Shown here: one piece after another, positions 7,845 through 17,375 of the stretch
Numbering within the stretch: the stretch's first letter is position 1
Layout of the letters: each line of letters begins with the position of its first letter
Assembly: GCF_013249065.1 (NCBI RefSeq)
Contig: NZ_JABRWQ010000001.1
Coordinates: 558,001 to 622,000, forward strand
DNA: 64,000 nucleotides
Reading direction: 5' to 3'
Source of the DNA: Winogradskyella litoriviva
GTDB taxonomy: Bacteria > Bacteroidota > Bacteroidia > Flavobacteriales > Flavobacteriaceae
The notes under the pieces: generated by a model
What the model was told of the DNA's origin: nothing
Database searches by the model: none
Seen by the model: the letters and a program-made list of their open reading frames with translations, nothing else
Translations under genes and position numbers: made by a program

Positions 7845-8627
7845 CTATTTACCAGGAAAATCAGCCTTTCGCTTTTCTAAAAAAGCAGTTGTACCTTCTA
7901 CAAAATCTTCAGTACCAAAGCATTTTCCAAATTGCTTTATTTCAATTTTATAACCATCTTTTCCGTCTTTATAATTGGCATTAATTGCTTTTATTGCTTT
8001 ACCAATAGCAACCGATGAATTGCGCATTATTTTACCAGCTAACTTTTCTGCAAATGGCACTAATTCATCTTGAGCTACTACATGATTTACTAAACCGTAG
8101 TTCAATGCTTGGTTAGCATCAATCATTCCGGCTGTCATTATCATTTCCATTGCTCTGCCTTTACCTACTAATTGAGGTAAACGTTGGGTACCACCATAAC
8201 CAGGAATAACGCCAAGTGACGTTTCTGGTAATCCCATTTTTGCATTTGTACTTGCAATTCTAAAATGACTTGCCATGGCTAATTCTAATCCTCCACCAAG
8301 AGCAAACCCATTAACAGCTGCAATTACTGGTGTTTGTAAATTTTCTATAAAATCAAATAATAATTTCTGTCCTTCCGCTGCTAATTTACCACCTTCCTTA
8401 ACACTAAAATCTGCAAATTCACTAATGTCTGCGCCTGCAACAAAAGCTTTTTCTCCACTTCCTGTTATTATAATAACTTTGGTATCTTCATTATTATTAG
8501 CATCATCAAAGGCGTTATGTAACTCTTGAATTGTATCTCTATTTAGAGCATTTAGTTTTTTGGGTCTATTAATTTTTATGGTTGTAATACCATTAAAATA
8601 GTCGACTAATATATTATCGTAGTTCAT
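7845..8627 (-). CDS. Enoyl-CoA hydratase/isomerase family protein
   Basis: A 260-residue crotonase. The oxyanion-hole segments are AFVAGADISEF (about 64-74) and AAVNGFALGGGLELAMASHFRIAS (about 103-126), and both catalytic acids of true hydratases seem present (Glu in GGGLELA and Glu in LPETSLGVIPGYGGTQRL). It probably hydrates trans-2-enoyl-CoA in fatty-acid or amino-acid breakdown. It stands alone on the minus strand. The exact substrate cannot be read from the sequence. Confidence 0.9.
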   Translation of the reverse strand: MNYDNILVDYFNGITTIKINRPKKLNALNRDTIQELHNAFDDANNNEDTKVIIITGSGEKAFVAGADISEFADFSVKEGGKLAAEGQKLLFDFIENLQTPVIAAVNGFALGGGLELAMASHFRIASTNAKMGLPETSLGVIPGYGGTQRLPQLVGKGRAMEMIMTAGMIDANQALNYGLVNHVVAQDELVPFAEKLAGKIMRNSSVAIGKAIKAINANYKDGKDGYKIEIKQFGKCFGTEDFVEGTTAFLEKRKADFPGK

Positions 8628-8747
8628 TTAAGTATGTTTTAATTCTACCAAAAAAGGGAATTTTCTGTTTTTAGACCACTAAATGTATAAATCTAATTGC
8701 AAAAAAATAATCTCTTAAATTCTTAGAGCCTGTAATGACAGTAAATT

Positions 8748-10205
8748 TTATTGATTTTTAGGAAATGAAACTGTAAAAATCGTCCCTTCTCCTAATTGTG
8801 AGGTAAAGGTAATACTTCCTTTATAAGTTTCCACAATATTTTTTACCATTGCTAAACCTAATCCCATTCCGCTTGATTTGGTTGTAAATTTAGGTTCAAA
8901 TATTTTCGATTTTGTGTCTTCCGCAATTCCTGTTCCATTATCTTCTATGGTAATATTTACAGCATCACCTTTGCTAAAAACATGGACTTTAATTTTTGGG
9001 GTTTCAGTCTCACTAGGAATTGATTGAATACCGTTTTTAACCAAATTGGTTACTACTCGTATTAACTGAGTTCTATCAAATTTTGCAATAATTTCTTCTT
9101 CTTCAGAATGAAATTCAATATAATTTTCATTGAAAATATCGAGGGCTAATTTTACAATATTTACCACATTAAGGTTTTCACTTTTTTGAGCAGGCATCTT
9201 AGCAAAATTAGAAAATGCTGAAGCAATAGAACTCATTATGTCTATTTGCTGAATTAAGGTATTACTATATTCATTTACCTTTTGGTGAATATTCTCATCT
9301 TCGGGATTAAACTTACGTTGAAAACTCTGAACCGTTAATCGCATTGGTGTTAATGGATTTTTAATCTCATGGGCAACTTGTTTTGCCATTTCTCGCCAAG
9401 CTTGTTCTCGCTCATTTGTGGCCAAAATAACAGCACTAGCTTCTAACTCATCAATCATACTATTATAGGCATTAACTAAGGCTTCAATTTCTTCACTTGT
9501 AGATTCTATTTGTATTTTTTTATTCCGCTTTTCTAAACGTGTTTCATTCATCTTATCACTAATGGTTCTTAGAGATTTGGTGATAAAATTAGATATAAAA
9601 TAAGCGAAAATAATGGCGACAATAATTAACACTAAATAAGCTAAAGCTAAACGCATTAAAAATTCTTTTAGTTCCTTATTTAAAAAATCATCATTTTCTA
9701 AATAAGGTAAGTTTAAGATCGCTAAATTTTTAAACTTCTCATCTGTTATATAGGTATAAGAGGATTGAAAGGTTTGTCCTGCTTCAACATTTTTAAACAC
9801 ATACCTATGATCTATTGTATTAGCTAAATTATTTAAAATTTCGGGTTTTATACAAGTATCTGTTGTGTCTCGATGAATTGTTCGTTTAGAACTTTTTAAT
9901 AATTGACCATCTAAGTCGTAAAGGTTAATTTGTAGGTTGTGTATGGCATCAATATCAAAAATTTGATCTTTAAATATCAGTGGAATATTCTCAGTAGTAA
10001 CAGGGTAAGTTGTTTCTCTTATAACAAAATCTATACTCTGTTTAATGGCTTTTTCCTTTCGCTCTAATCGTTCTACGTGGTAATCCTTAGCTTCTTCTCT
10101 ATATTGATAAATGGTTACAGCAGCTATTAAAACCGACGCAACCAATACCAAAAGTATCATGTTTAAAATGATTCGAGCTCTTAAGGACAGACGTTTTTTT
10201 ATCAT
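8748..10205 (-). CDS. NtrY-like sensor histidine kinase
   Basis: A 485-residue membrane kinase. It has TM1 (about 10-33), a periplasmic sensing region of about 150 residues, TM2 (about 186-207), a HAMP-like linker, and the H-box VAHEIKNPLTPM with phosphoacceptor His279. These are followed by N-box NLVKNGIQS and G-boxes DNGTGIAEDT and GMGLGLAMV. The H-box sequence with NPLTPM is characteristic of NtrY-type kinases. No response regulator gene lies next to it, so it is an orphan in this window; the signal is unknown. Confidence 0.9.
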   Translation of the reverse strand: MIKKRLSLRARIILNMILLVLVASVLIAAVTIYQYREEAKDYHVERLERKEKAIKQSIDFVIRETTYPVTTENIPLIFKDQIFDIDAIHNLQINLYDLDGQLLKSSKRTIHRDTTDTCIKPEILNNLANTIDHRYVFKNVEAGQTFQSSYTYITDEKFKNLAILNLPYLENDDFLNKELKEFLMRLALAYLVLIIVAIIFAYFISNFITKSLRTISDKMNETRLEKRNKKIQIESTSEEIEALVNAYNSMIDELEASAVILATNEREQAWREMAKQVAHEIKNPLTPMRLTVQSFQRKFNPEDENIHQKVNEYSNTLIQQIDIMSSIASAFSNFAKMPAQKSENLNVVNIVKLALDIFNENYIEFHSEEEEIIAKFDRTQLIRVVTNLVKNGIQSIPSETETPKIKVHVFSKGDAVNITIEDNGTGIAEDTKSKIFEPKFTTKSSGMGLGLAMVKNIVETYKGSITFTSQLGEGTIFTVSFPKNQ

Positions 10206-10315
10206 TGGAATATGCTTGAAAGCTGATTTTTTTTCTGAATTATAAGTTTAAATATAGCAATAATCAATCCAAAGGCGTTAGTGTATTTTTAAATTTGAAA
10301 ATTCTATTAAAAAAA

Positions 10316-10864
10316 TTAAGCATCCGGATTTTTAGACCTAATATTTTTGTACAATTTAAAACCTAACATAATTAAGACTCCCAGAACAACCATACCAACA
10401 ATTCCAAAAACCCAATTAATAGAACTTTTAAGTATCACTAAAAAAACAACGGCAAATAGAATAAATGTTGCACCTTCATTCCAGATACGCATAAAACTAG
10501 AAGTGACCTTAACTTCATCATTTTGAAGTTGCTTATAATAAACATGTGTTTTATAGTGATAAATAAAAAGTAGAAGAACAAAGAGTAGCTTTATGTGCAT
10601 CCAACCCATTTGAAACCAACTTGGCATTAAAATCATTAACCAAATAGCAAATAATGTTGCTAGTACTGCAGAAGGCCATGTAATAATGTACCACAAACGT
10701 TTAGACATTAGCTTTAGTTGCTTGCCTAAAATTTCTTTTTCTGGTGATGGTTTATGAAATGCTTCTATCTGATAAACAAATAATCTAGGAATATAAAATA
10801 GACCTGCAAACCAAGTGATTACAAATATTAGATGTAAGGATTTTATGTAGTTGTAGTATTCCAT
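10316..10864 (-). CDS. hemJ: Protoporphyrinogen oxidase HemJ
   Basis: A 182-residue integral membrane protein with four or five hydrophobic segments, matching HemJ/UPF0093 in length and sequence: SLHLIFVITWFAGLFYIPRLF with conserved His11, and MHIKLLF with conserved Lys92. HemJ oxidises protoporphyrinogen IX to protoporphyrin IX in organisms without HemY/HemG. It lies 2.4 kb from ferrochelatase, the next enzyme, and in the same window as hemA, hemCD, hemE, hemF and hemB. Family and context agree. Confidence 0.88.
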   Translation of the reverse strand: MEYYNYIKSLHLIFVITWFAGLFYIPRLFVYQIEAFHKPSPEKEILGKQLKLMSKRLWYIITWPSAVLATLFAIWLMILMPSWFQMGWMHIKLLFVLLLFIYHYKTHVYYKQLQNDEVKVTSSFMRIWNEGATFILFAVVFLVILKSSINWVFGIVGMVVLGVLIMLGFKLYKNIRSKNPDA

Positions 10865-10926
10865 TTTGTAAAAATCATAGATTGAAAGTTGATTTACTTT
10901 TGAAAACTAAAATTACGGATTAATAA

Positions 10927-12282
10927 TTATTCTATAACTTTAGTATTAAGGTTTAATTTTACTTCGCGATGTAAAAAATATGCCGTTACTAATGTTGAAA
11001 GCACATCGGAAATCGGAAACGCCATCCAAACACCCAATGCACCATAATATTTGGGCAAAATAAAAATTAACGGAATAAAGAAAAACCCTTGACGCGTTAA
11101 GGTTAACAATAACGCAGGTATCGCTTTACCAACAGCCTGAAAATACGCAGAACCAATTAATTGAACTGCAATAATTGGCGTTGCCGCAAAGACCCAACGC
11201 ATCGCTGGAGGTGTTTCCAAAAGTACCTCTGCATCTTGTGTAAATAACTTGGTTATAGCTTCTGGAAAAATCATTAAAAACACAAATATTAAAGTTGCTA
11301 GTAAAGCTGCATATTTAATAGCAGTAATAATAGTTTTCTTAACCCGATCAAACTTTTCTGCTCCATAATTAAAACCGGCTATTGGTAAAAAACCTTGAGT
11401 AATACCATACACCGGAAACAAAGCAAACATTAACATTCTTCCTACAATGGCATAAGCCGTAATAGAAGTTTCGCCACCGAGATCAAATAAAATATTATTC
11501 ATCAATAAATAAGTGACACTCACAATAGCTTGCCTAGTTAAGGTTACAAAACCCAACGCACCAATCTCTTTAACAATAGGTTTATCTAAACCAAGATGTT
11601 TAAAATTAATTTTTAATTCCGAATTTTTAGATAGAAAAAACCAAAGAATAAACACAAAGCACAAAATGTAAGATCCAGTTGTTGCCCATGCTGCTCCTGC
11701 CATTCCCCATTCAAACACATTAATAAACAATACATCTAAAAGCAGATTTCCAACAGAAGGAAACATCATGGCATACATGGCGAATTTTGGTTTACCTTCT
11801 GCTCTAATGACGGTATTTCCCATCATGCAAAGTGCTAAAATTGGCACGCCATACAAAACAATTCTATAATAAGTTTTTGCAGGTTGAAAAATGGTTCCTT
11901 TTCCTCCAAAGGCTGGTACAATATCATTAATATACAATAAGCCAAAAATCACAAAAGTTACGGTTACCAAAATAGTAAGGGTAATCTGATTTCCAAATGT
12001 TTTTAATGCTTTAACCGAATTGTCAGAACCTAAAGCTCTAGAAATTATTGAAGAACCTCCAATACCTATCGCCATACCAAGTGCAGCAATAAAAAATGAA
12101 ACTGGAAGCACTACATTAATTGCGGCTATGGCTGTTGGCCCAATCCAATTACCAACAAAAATAGTATCTACCAAGATATTAAGAGACATCACCAAAATAC
12201 CTATTGATGCAGGTACGGCTTGCTTTATTAGTAATTTACCAATGGGCTGATTCCCTAATTCTTGAGATGATACTTTTGCCAT
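10927..12282 (-). CDS. MATE family efflux transporter
   Basis: A 451-residue protein with twelve predicted transmembrane helices and the internal two-fold pattern of MATE antiporters (ELGNQPIGKLLIKQAVPASIGILVMSLNILVDTIFVG at the start; the second half begins near LGFVTLTRQAIVSVTYLLMN). It exports organic cations or drugs using Na+ or H+. The stop codon region abuts hemH: its ATG at 12282 overlaps the hemH end, so the two are probably cotranscribed, hemH first. A link to porphyrin export is only a guess from position. Confidence 0.88.
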   Translation of the reverse strand: MAKVSSQELGNQPIGKLLIKQAVPASIGILVMSLNILVDTIFVGNWIGPTAIAAINVVLPVSFFIAALGMAIGIGGSSIISRALGSDNSVKALKTFGNQITLTILVTVTFVIFGLLYINDIVPAFGGKGTIFQPAKTYYRIVLYGVPILALCMMGNTVIRAEGKPKFAMYAMMFPSVGNLLLDVLFINVFEWGMAGAAWATTGSYILCFVFILWFFLSKNSELKINFKHLGLDKPIVKEIGALGFVTLTRQAIVSVTYLLMNNILFDLGGETSITAYAIVGRMLMFALFPVYGITQGFLPIAGFNYGAEKFDRVKKTIITAIKYAALLATLIFVFLMIFPEAITKLFTQDAEVLLETPPAMRWVFAATPIIAVQLIGSAYFQAVGKAIPALLLTLTRQGFFFIPLIFILPKYYGALGVWMAFPISDVLSTLVTAYFLHREVKLNLNTKVIE

Positions 12283-13319
12283 TAAACGGCTTCTATTTTA
12301 GTCGTTGCCCATTCCTCTACAATATTGGCTAATACTTGAGCAAAATCTTCACGATCATTTAAACAAGGGATAACTGTAAATTCCTTTCCTCCCATTTCAT
12401 GGAAAATTTCTTCTCCTTCCATAGCTATTTCTTCTAAAGTCTCTAAACAATCGCTAACAAAAGCAGGCGTTACAATAGCCATTTTTTTAGTGCCATTCTT
12501 ACCCATTCTCTCTATTGTACGATCTGTATATGGTTTTAACCATGGGTCAAAACCAAGCCTTGATTGAAATGTGGTTGAATACGTGCCATTTTTTAAACCT
12601 AATGCTTTAGCAACATTCACAGTTGTAATTTCACATTGATGACGATAACAAAATTCGTGTTGTTTACTTCCCTTTTTAAAACAGCATTTGCCATCCATCT
12701 TACAATTACCGTTAGTAATATCACTTTTTCTAATATGTCTTTCTGGAACACCATGGTAGCTAAAGAGAATATGTTCATAATCTAAACCGTCTAATGTTTC
12801 AGCAATACTCTTAGAGAGTACATTTATATAATCTTTACGATGGTAAAATGCAGGTGTTCTTGAAATTTTTATACCCGGAAAATGTTCTGCTACTAGTTCA
12901 TCTACTTTTACATCAATGGTTTCTGTTGTTGCCATGGCAAATTGAGGATAAAGCGGAACTGTTTTTATTTCCGTACAACCTTTATCTACCAATTCTTGTA
13001 AGCCCTTTTTAATTGTCATGCTACCATAACGCATAGCCAATGCAACAGGATACTCTAATTTACCTTGTAATTTATCTTGTAAGCGCTCAGACAAAACAAT
13101 CAATGGAGAACCTTCTTTCCACCATATTTTTTTATAAGCTGCCGCAGATGCTTTTGGCCTAGTATTTAAAATAATTCCTTTTACCAAGAGAGTTCTCGCC
13201 CAAAGCGGTACATCTATAACGCGTTCATCCATTAAAAACTCACCCAAATAACGTTTAACATCCTTAGGGTTTGGGCTATCTGGAGACCCTAAATTGACTA
13301 ATAAAATTCCTTTTGACAT
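12282..13319 (-). CDS. hemH: Ferrochelatase
   Basis: Inserts Fe2+ into protoporphyrin IX, the last step to protohaem. MSKGILLVNLGSPDSP and ILFSYHGVPERH (catalytic His) are diagnostic. The frame is open to a TTG at 13340, but that lies directly on the promoter motif, so ATG 13319 is taken as start (345 residues). An insertion after the active site carries four or five cysteines (CKMDGKCC...FCYRHQC), possible [2Fe-2S] ligands as in some bacterial ferrochelatases. The downstream MATE gene overlaps its stop. Confidence 0.92.
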   Translation of the reverse strand: MSKGILLVNLGSPDSPNPKDVKRYLGEFLMDERVIDVPLWARTLLVKGIILNTRPKASAAAYKKIWWKEGSPLIVLSERLQDKLQGKLEYPVALAMRYGSMTIKKGLQELVDKGCTEIKTVPLYPQFAMATTETIDVKVDELVAEHFPGIKISRTPAFYHRKDYINVLSKSIAETLDGLDYEHILFSYHGVPERHIRKSDITNGNCKMDGKCCFKKGSKQHEFCYRHQCEITTVNVAKALGLKNGTYSTTFQSRLGFDPWLKPYTDRTIERMGKNGTKKMAIVTPAFVSDCLETLEEIAMEGEEIFHEMGGKEFTVIPCLNDREDFAQVLANIVEEWATTKIEAV

Positions 13320-13337
13320 AATTTTCTTTTTCAAATA

Positions 13338-13345
13338 CAAAAATA
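13338..13345 (-). promoter_or_regulatory. -7 promoter motif for hemH
   Basis: On the minus strand this reads TATTTTTG, a TAnnTTTG match, 18 bases before the hemH ATG at 13319. It rules out the upstream TTG start. Confidence 0.5.
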
Positions 13346-13540
13346 CAACTCTCGTTGTAATACTTCGCCATCGTTATTATAGGTTTTATTTATTATAGTA
13401 TCATCAAATATTTTATAACTTTTAAGGTTATCTTAATATAAATAAACAACTATATTTCTTACTTTTTAACGAGTTTCACTAATTCTATATGGCTATTTAA
13501 AGGATTTAAATATCTTTACAAGCCTTGACACGAATATATT

Positions 13541-16500
13541 ATGAAAAAAACCCTATCCATATTTCTTACCTTATTTACAATAATAGCTTTCTCCCAACAA
13601 CAATATCAGAGTTTACTTTGGAAAATTACAGGAAATGGCCTTGAAAAACCATCTTACCTTTATGGAACCATGCACGTTAGTAAAAAAGTGGCTTTCCGAT
13701 TAGACGATGTGTTTTATAAAGCGCTCGAAGAAAGTGAATGCATTGCTTTAGAATCTGACCCAACAACGTGGCCTGGTTTTAATTATGAAATGATGTTAGA
13801 CCAAATGGCTGCTTACAGCGATTATAGTAATGAGTTTTATACTAACTTGTTTAAGTTAACACATCCAGAAGAGATGGCAATTAGAGGTTCGGTTAGAATG
13901 GACAATAATGCTGTAAACGCTTATTTATACAGAAAAAATTACGCTTCAGATAATTTTGAAGAGGAAACATATTTAGATATGTTTATTTTTCAAGCCGGAA
14001 AGAAAAACAGTAAAGATATCTATGCTTTAGAAGACTTAGCTGAATCTCGTTATTTAACCACAAAAGCAGCTTACAATGCTAACAAAAAAGAACTAGATCC
14101 TTGGGTACAGAAATTATATGCTAAGGAGAACCCATATTTAATTCAAGAAAACCTGTATCGTGATAGAAATTTAGATTTATTAGATTCAATTGGTGCAGGT
14201 GTAAATACAGAATTCTACAGAGAAAATATGCTGTACATAAGAAATAAAAATATGGTTGTTGCTTTGGCAGAATTAATGCCTACAAAATCTGTTTTTGCTG
14301 GTGTTGGCGCAGCGCATTTACCTGGTGACCAAGGGATGATTAATATGTTGCGAAAAAGAGGTTATAATGTAGAAGCGTTAACTTCTGAGCAAACAGATTA
14401 CAGTAAAACCGAAAAAACAAAACTAGACAGCTTATTTATTGCACCAGAACTTAAAAACCATAGTACTCCAGATAATTTTTTGAGCATTAACTCGTATGAT
14501 AAACTACGTGAATTCTCATATGGTGGACAAAAATATTACTTAGATCCAGACATGACTAATGGTGCTTATTTAAGCATGAACAGAATTAGTCGTTTTACTT
14601 ATTTACCAAATGAAAAGGAGAATATCACACTATCAGATATAGACCATTTATTATATGAAGATATCCCTGGAGATATTATTAAAAAGGAAGAATTAACCAA
14701 ACCTTATCCTGGCATTAGTATTGTTAATAAAACCAAGAAAGGTGAATTTCAGAAATACCACATATACCAAACACCATTAGAGATTATTATTATAAAGTTT
14801 GCTGGTCGTAGTGATTTTGTTCTTAAACATCAAAACAAAATATTCGAATCTATAAAACTCAAAAGACCAACAAACAATACACAATTATTTGTTTCTCCTA
14901 ATAACAAATTTCAAATAGATTTCCCTGAGTATTACGTAACTAGTAATATGCATAATTACGGTAAAAAACTAATTGAGGGCTATAAAAATGATGCTTATTA
15001 TTTTCTAGAAGAGGCGGTTTTAAATGACATTTCTTATATCGAAGAAGATAGTTTTGAAGCTAAATATTTTCATCATGCGTTATACAAAAATTACAAACTC
15101 CAAGAAGTAGATGGTGGCTTTAAAGCAGGCGATTATAAAACTTATGAATCTAAAGCGCTTTTAGATTCTACTTCTAATAAAAACTTGCATTTAAAAACCA
15201 TTGTAAAAAATGGTAGTTACTATTTATTGGGTTATGTTGGTACTAACGAAGCTGATAAAACTGAATTTTTCAACTCATTTAAATTCAACAAAACAAATTA
15301 TTCTGGGTTTAATAAAATAATAGACACAACATTACATTTCTCAGTACATACCAATTCTAAAGCACCTGCTCCTAATCCATATAATTATGGTTACAATAGC
15401 GGAAAAAAAGATAAAGATTACGAAAGAAAAGTGAATGAAACCACATATTCTACTAATGCCAATGAGCAAATAGCAGTGTCCAGAACCAAGTTTCATGATT
15501 TACAAATGTATCATAATGTAGATAGTCTTTGGGCTGAGATAGAAAAGAAAGTAAATTATGGACCATATTATTACAATGCCCATAAAAGTTTTAAAATTTC
15601 TAACCGTTCTTCCTCAAAAAAAGATTCAATTTACACCAACTATTTTACTTACACAGATTCTGCAAGTGCAAAGCAAGTTTTGGTAAAAAATATTTTAAAA
15701 GAAGGCGTACTTTTTGAATTAAAAACGTTGGTAGATTCTATAAGTGGACCTTCACAATTTGTTACAGAATTCTACGATTCTTTTACACCAATAGACACCC
15801 TTATGGGTAAAAGCGTACTTAAAGATAAAACAGGTCAGTTTTTTGAAGCCTTAAGAGCTAAAGACAGTATTATTTTAGACTCTTATGGATTAATTAAATT
15901 TAAAAAACACAATAGTAAAAACATTGTTTCAGTACTTAAAGATTTTGAATTTGATAAAGAGCGCTTAGATATTAAATCTCATTTGGTAGGAGAGTTGATT
16001 AAAATCGATTTAAAAAATAACTTACCATTTATTAAACAGTTATATCACGACAGTTATTCTGATACACAGACACAAACCGCAATCTTAGATGGACTTTTTG
16101 AGTCTAATAACCAAGAGAATTATAAAATAGCCTTAGAATTAATGGAACGCGACTTACCATTAGGTAGTGTGAGCAGTATGTTCTATAATAATTATGGCAA
16201 AGACTCTCTACAATTAAAGGCCTCACTTTTTCCTAAAATACTAGAATACTCTACAATTTCAGAATACAAACAACCCTTGTATAATTTGTTAGCAAGAGTT
16301 ACAGATAGTGGTTATGTTAAAACAAAGTCTTATAAAAAGTATAAAAACCAATTAATTAATGATGGTAAAATTGAAGTAAAACGTAGCTTAGGAAACAATA
16401 GTTACGGCTATAATTCTTACTCTTACACTTTATCGACTTACGTTAGACTTATTTTCCCGTATAGAACTGAGCGTTCTGCGCAAGATTTCTTTGAGAAATT

Positions 16501-17056
16501 ATTGAATGTGGACGACACAAACGCACTAGTTAAATACTATGTATTGTTAACTAAAGCAAAAGAAGTCATTCCACATAAATTAACCGAAAAGCTGGTTGAC
16601 GATGAAGAAAATCAATATTTACTTCTAGAAGAATTAGATGACGCTAAACTCTTAAAGAAATTAAAATCCTTTAAAATTAACCAGCAGCAATTTGCTAAAT
16701 CTAAGCTGTTATCTGATGCTAATTTTGAAAAGGAAAAAGACTCAATTCAATTTCTATTTAAACGCGATTTTGTTACCGACAAAGGCAGTAAAAATGCCGT
16801 AATGTATTTCTTTAAAATAGATAAAGACGATGATTACTCTGGTAAGGTTGAAGCCTTACATTACATCTCTTTTATTAAACCAAAAGACCCAAAAGAATTG
16901 GTGGTAGATTATTATTCTAAATCTGAAAGCTACGGAACCATTGTAGATAAAACCAAGGAACTAGAAGAGCAATACACAGAAATTATCAATTTAGCTATCT
17001 ACAAGGATCGCGAACGTGTAACACCAAGTGGACGTGATAATTATTATGATTATTAA
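13541..17056 (+). CDS. Very large exported TraB/GumN-family protein
   Basis: A 1171-residue protein with a signal peptide (1-18, IIAFSQ). The first 290 or so residues are a TraB/GumN domain: WKITGNGLEKPSYLYGTMHV with GTMH at 42-45, CIALESDP, and the end motif FAGVGAAHLPGDQGMINML with its GAAHL. TraB/GumN members are predicted metal-dependent proteases; usual length is about 290. The remaining 880 residues are not recognised; they are rich in Tyr, Lys and Asp and may include helical-repeat segments. The role is unknown. The gene stands alone and ends at a clear terminator. Confidence 0.8.
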   Translation: MKKTLSIFLTLFTIIAFSQQQYQSLLWKITGNGLEKPSYLYGTMHVSKKVAFRLDDVFYKALEESECIALESDPTTWPGFNYEMMLDQMAAYSDYSNEFYTNLFKLTHPEEMAIRGSVRMDNNAVNAYLYRKNYASDNFEEETYLDMFIFQAGKKNSKDIYALEDLAESRYLTTKAAYNANKKELDPWVQKLYAKENPYLIQENLYRDRNLDLLDSIGAGVNTEFYRENMLYIRNKNMVVALAELMPTKSVFAGVGAAHLPGDQGMINMLRKRGYNVEALTSEQTDYSKTEKTKLDSLFIAPELKNHSTPDNFLSINSYDKLREFSYGGQKYYLDPDMTNGAYLSMNRISRFTYLPNEKENITLSDIDHLLYEDIPGDIIKKEELTKPYPGISIVNKTKKGEFQKYHIYQTPLEIIIIKFAGRSDFVLKHQNKIFESIKLKRPTNNTQLFVSPNNKFQIDFPEYYVTSNMHNYGKKLIEGYKNDAYYFLEEAVLNDISYIEEDSFEAKYFHHALYKNYKLQEVDGGFKAGDYKTYESKALLDSTSNKNLHLKTIVKNGSYYLLGYVGTNEADKTEFFNSFKFNKTNYSGFNKIIDTTLHFSVHTNSKAPAPNPYNYGYNSGKKDKDYERKVNETTYSTNANEQIAVSRTKFHDLQMYHNVDSLWAEIEKKVNYGPYYYNAHKSFKISNRSSSKKDSIYTNYFTYTDSASAKQVLVKNILKEGVLFELKTLVDSISGPSQFVTEFYDSFTPIDTLMGKSVLKDKTGQFFEALRAKDSIILDSYGLIKFKKHNSKNIVSVLKDFEFDKERLDIKSHLVGELIKIDLKNNLPFIKQLYHDSYSDTQTQTAILDGLFESNNQENYKIALELMERDLPLGSVSSMFYNNYGKDSLQLKASLFPKILEYSTISEYKQPLYNLLARVTDSGYVKTKSYKKYKNQLINDGKIEVKRSLGNNSYGYNSYSYTLSTYVRLIFPYRTERSAQDFFEKLLNVDDTNALVKYYVLLTKAKEVIPHKLTEKLVDDEENQYLLLEELDDAKLLKKLKSFKINQQQFAKSKLLSDANFEKEKDSIQFLFKRDFVTDKGSKNAVMYFFKIDKDDDYSGKVEALHYISFIKPKDPKELVVDYYSKSESYGTIVDKTKELEEQYTEIINLAIYKDRERVTPSGRDNYYDY

Positions 17057-17070
17057 TTAGATATATTATT

Positions 17071-17098
17071 AAAACCACTCATTTAGGTGGGTGGTTTT
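17071..17098 (+). terminator. Terminator after the TraB/GumN gene
   Basis: AAAACCAC pairs with GTGGTTTT around a short loop, 14 bases after the stop codon; the following T run is short. Confidence 0.65.
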
Positions 17099-17136
17099 AA
17101 TTAACAATTATAGAATAATATTACAAATATATCTGA

Positions 17137-17328
17137 AGAATATTATTTGCAAAATTCAATCATTGTATTAATATTGAAAACACCTTCATTCAAAATAAAC
17201 CTTTCATTACTGAGCCCAAATTTGTTAGAAAATTAATTCGCTTAGGTTTAATTAATGGATTTGCTTTACAAGCAAAAGAAGACGATTTAAATTTCAGAGA
17301 TTACTGTTATTCACTTTTTTCGAAATAA
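17137..17328 (+). pseudogene. Possible gene remnant without a start codon
   Basis: A 63-codon open frame with coding-like composition but no ATG, GTG or TTG. It reads ...NTFIQNKPFITEPKFVRK and ends DLNFRDYCYSLFSK. A segment like FVRKLIRLGLINGFAL could be a helix-turn-helix. It fills most of the 318-base gap between the TraB/GumN gene and the AraC gene. It may be a decayed C-terminal fragment or chance; no family is recognised. Confidence 0.2.
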
Positions 17329-17375
17329 AGAATAAAACCAATAATAAATTTATCCGTTTAAATTCTTACAAGCAT

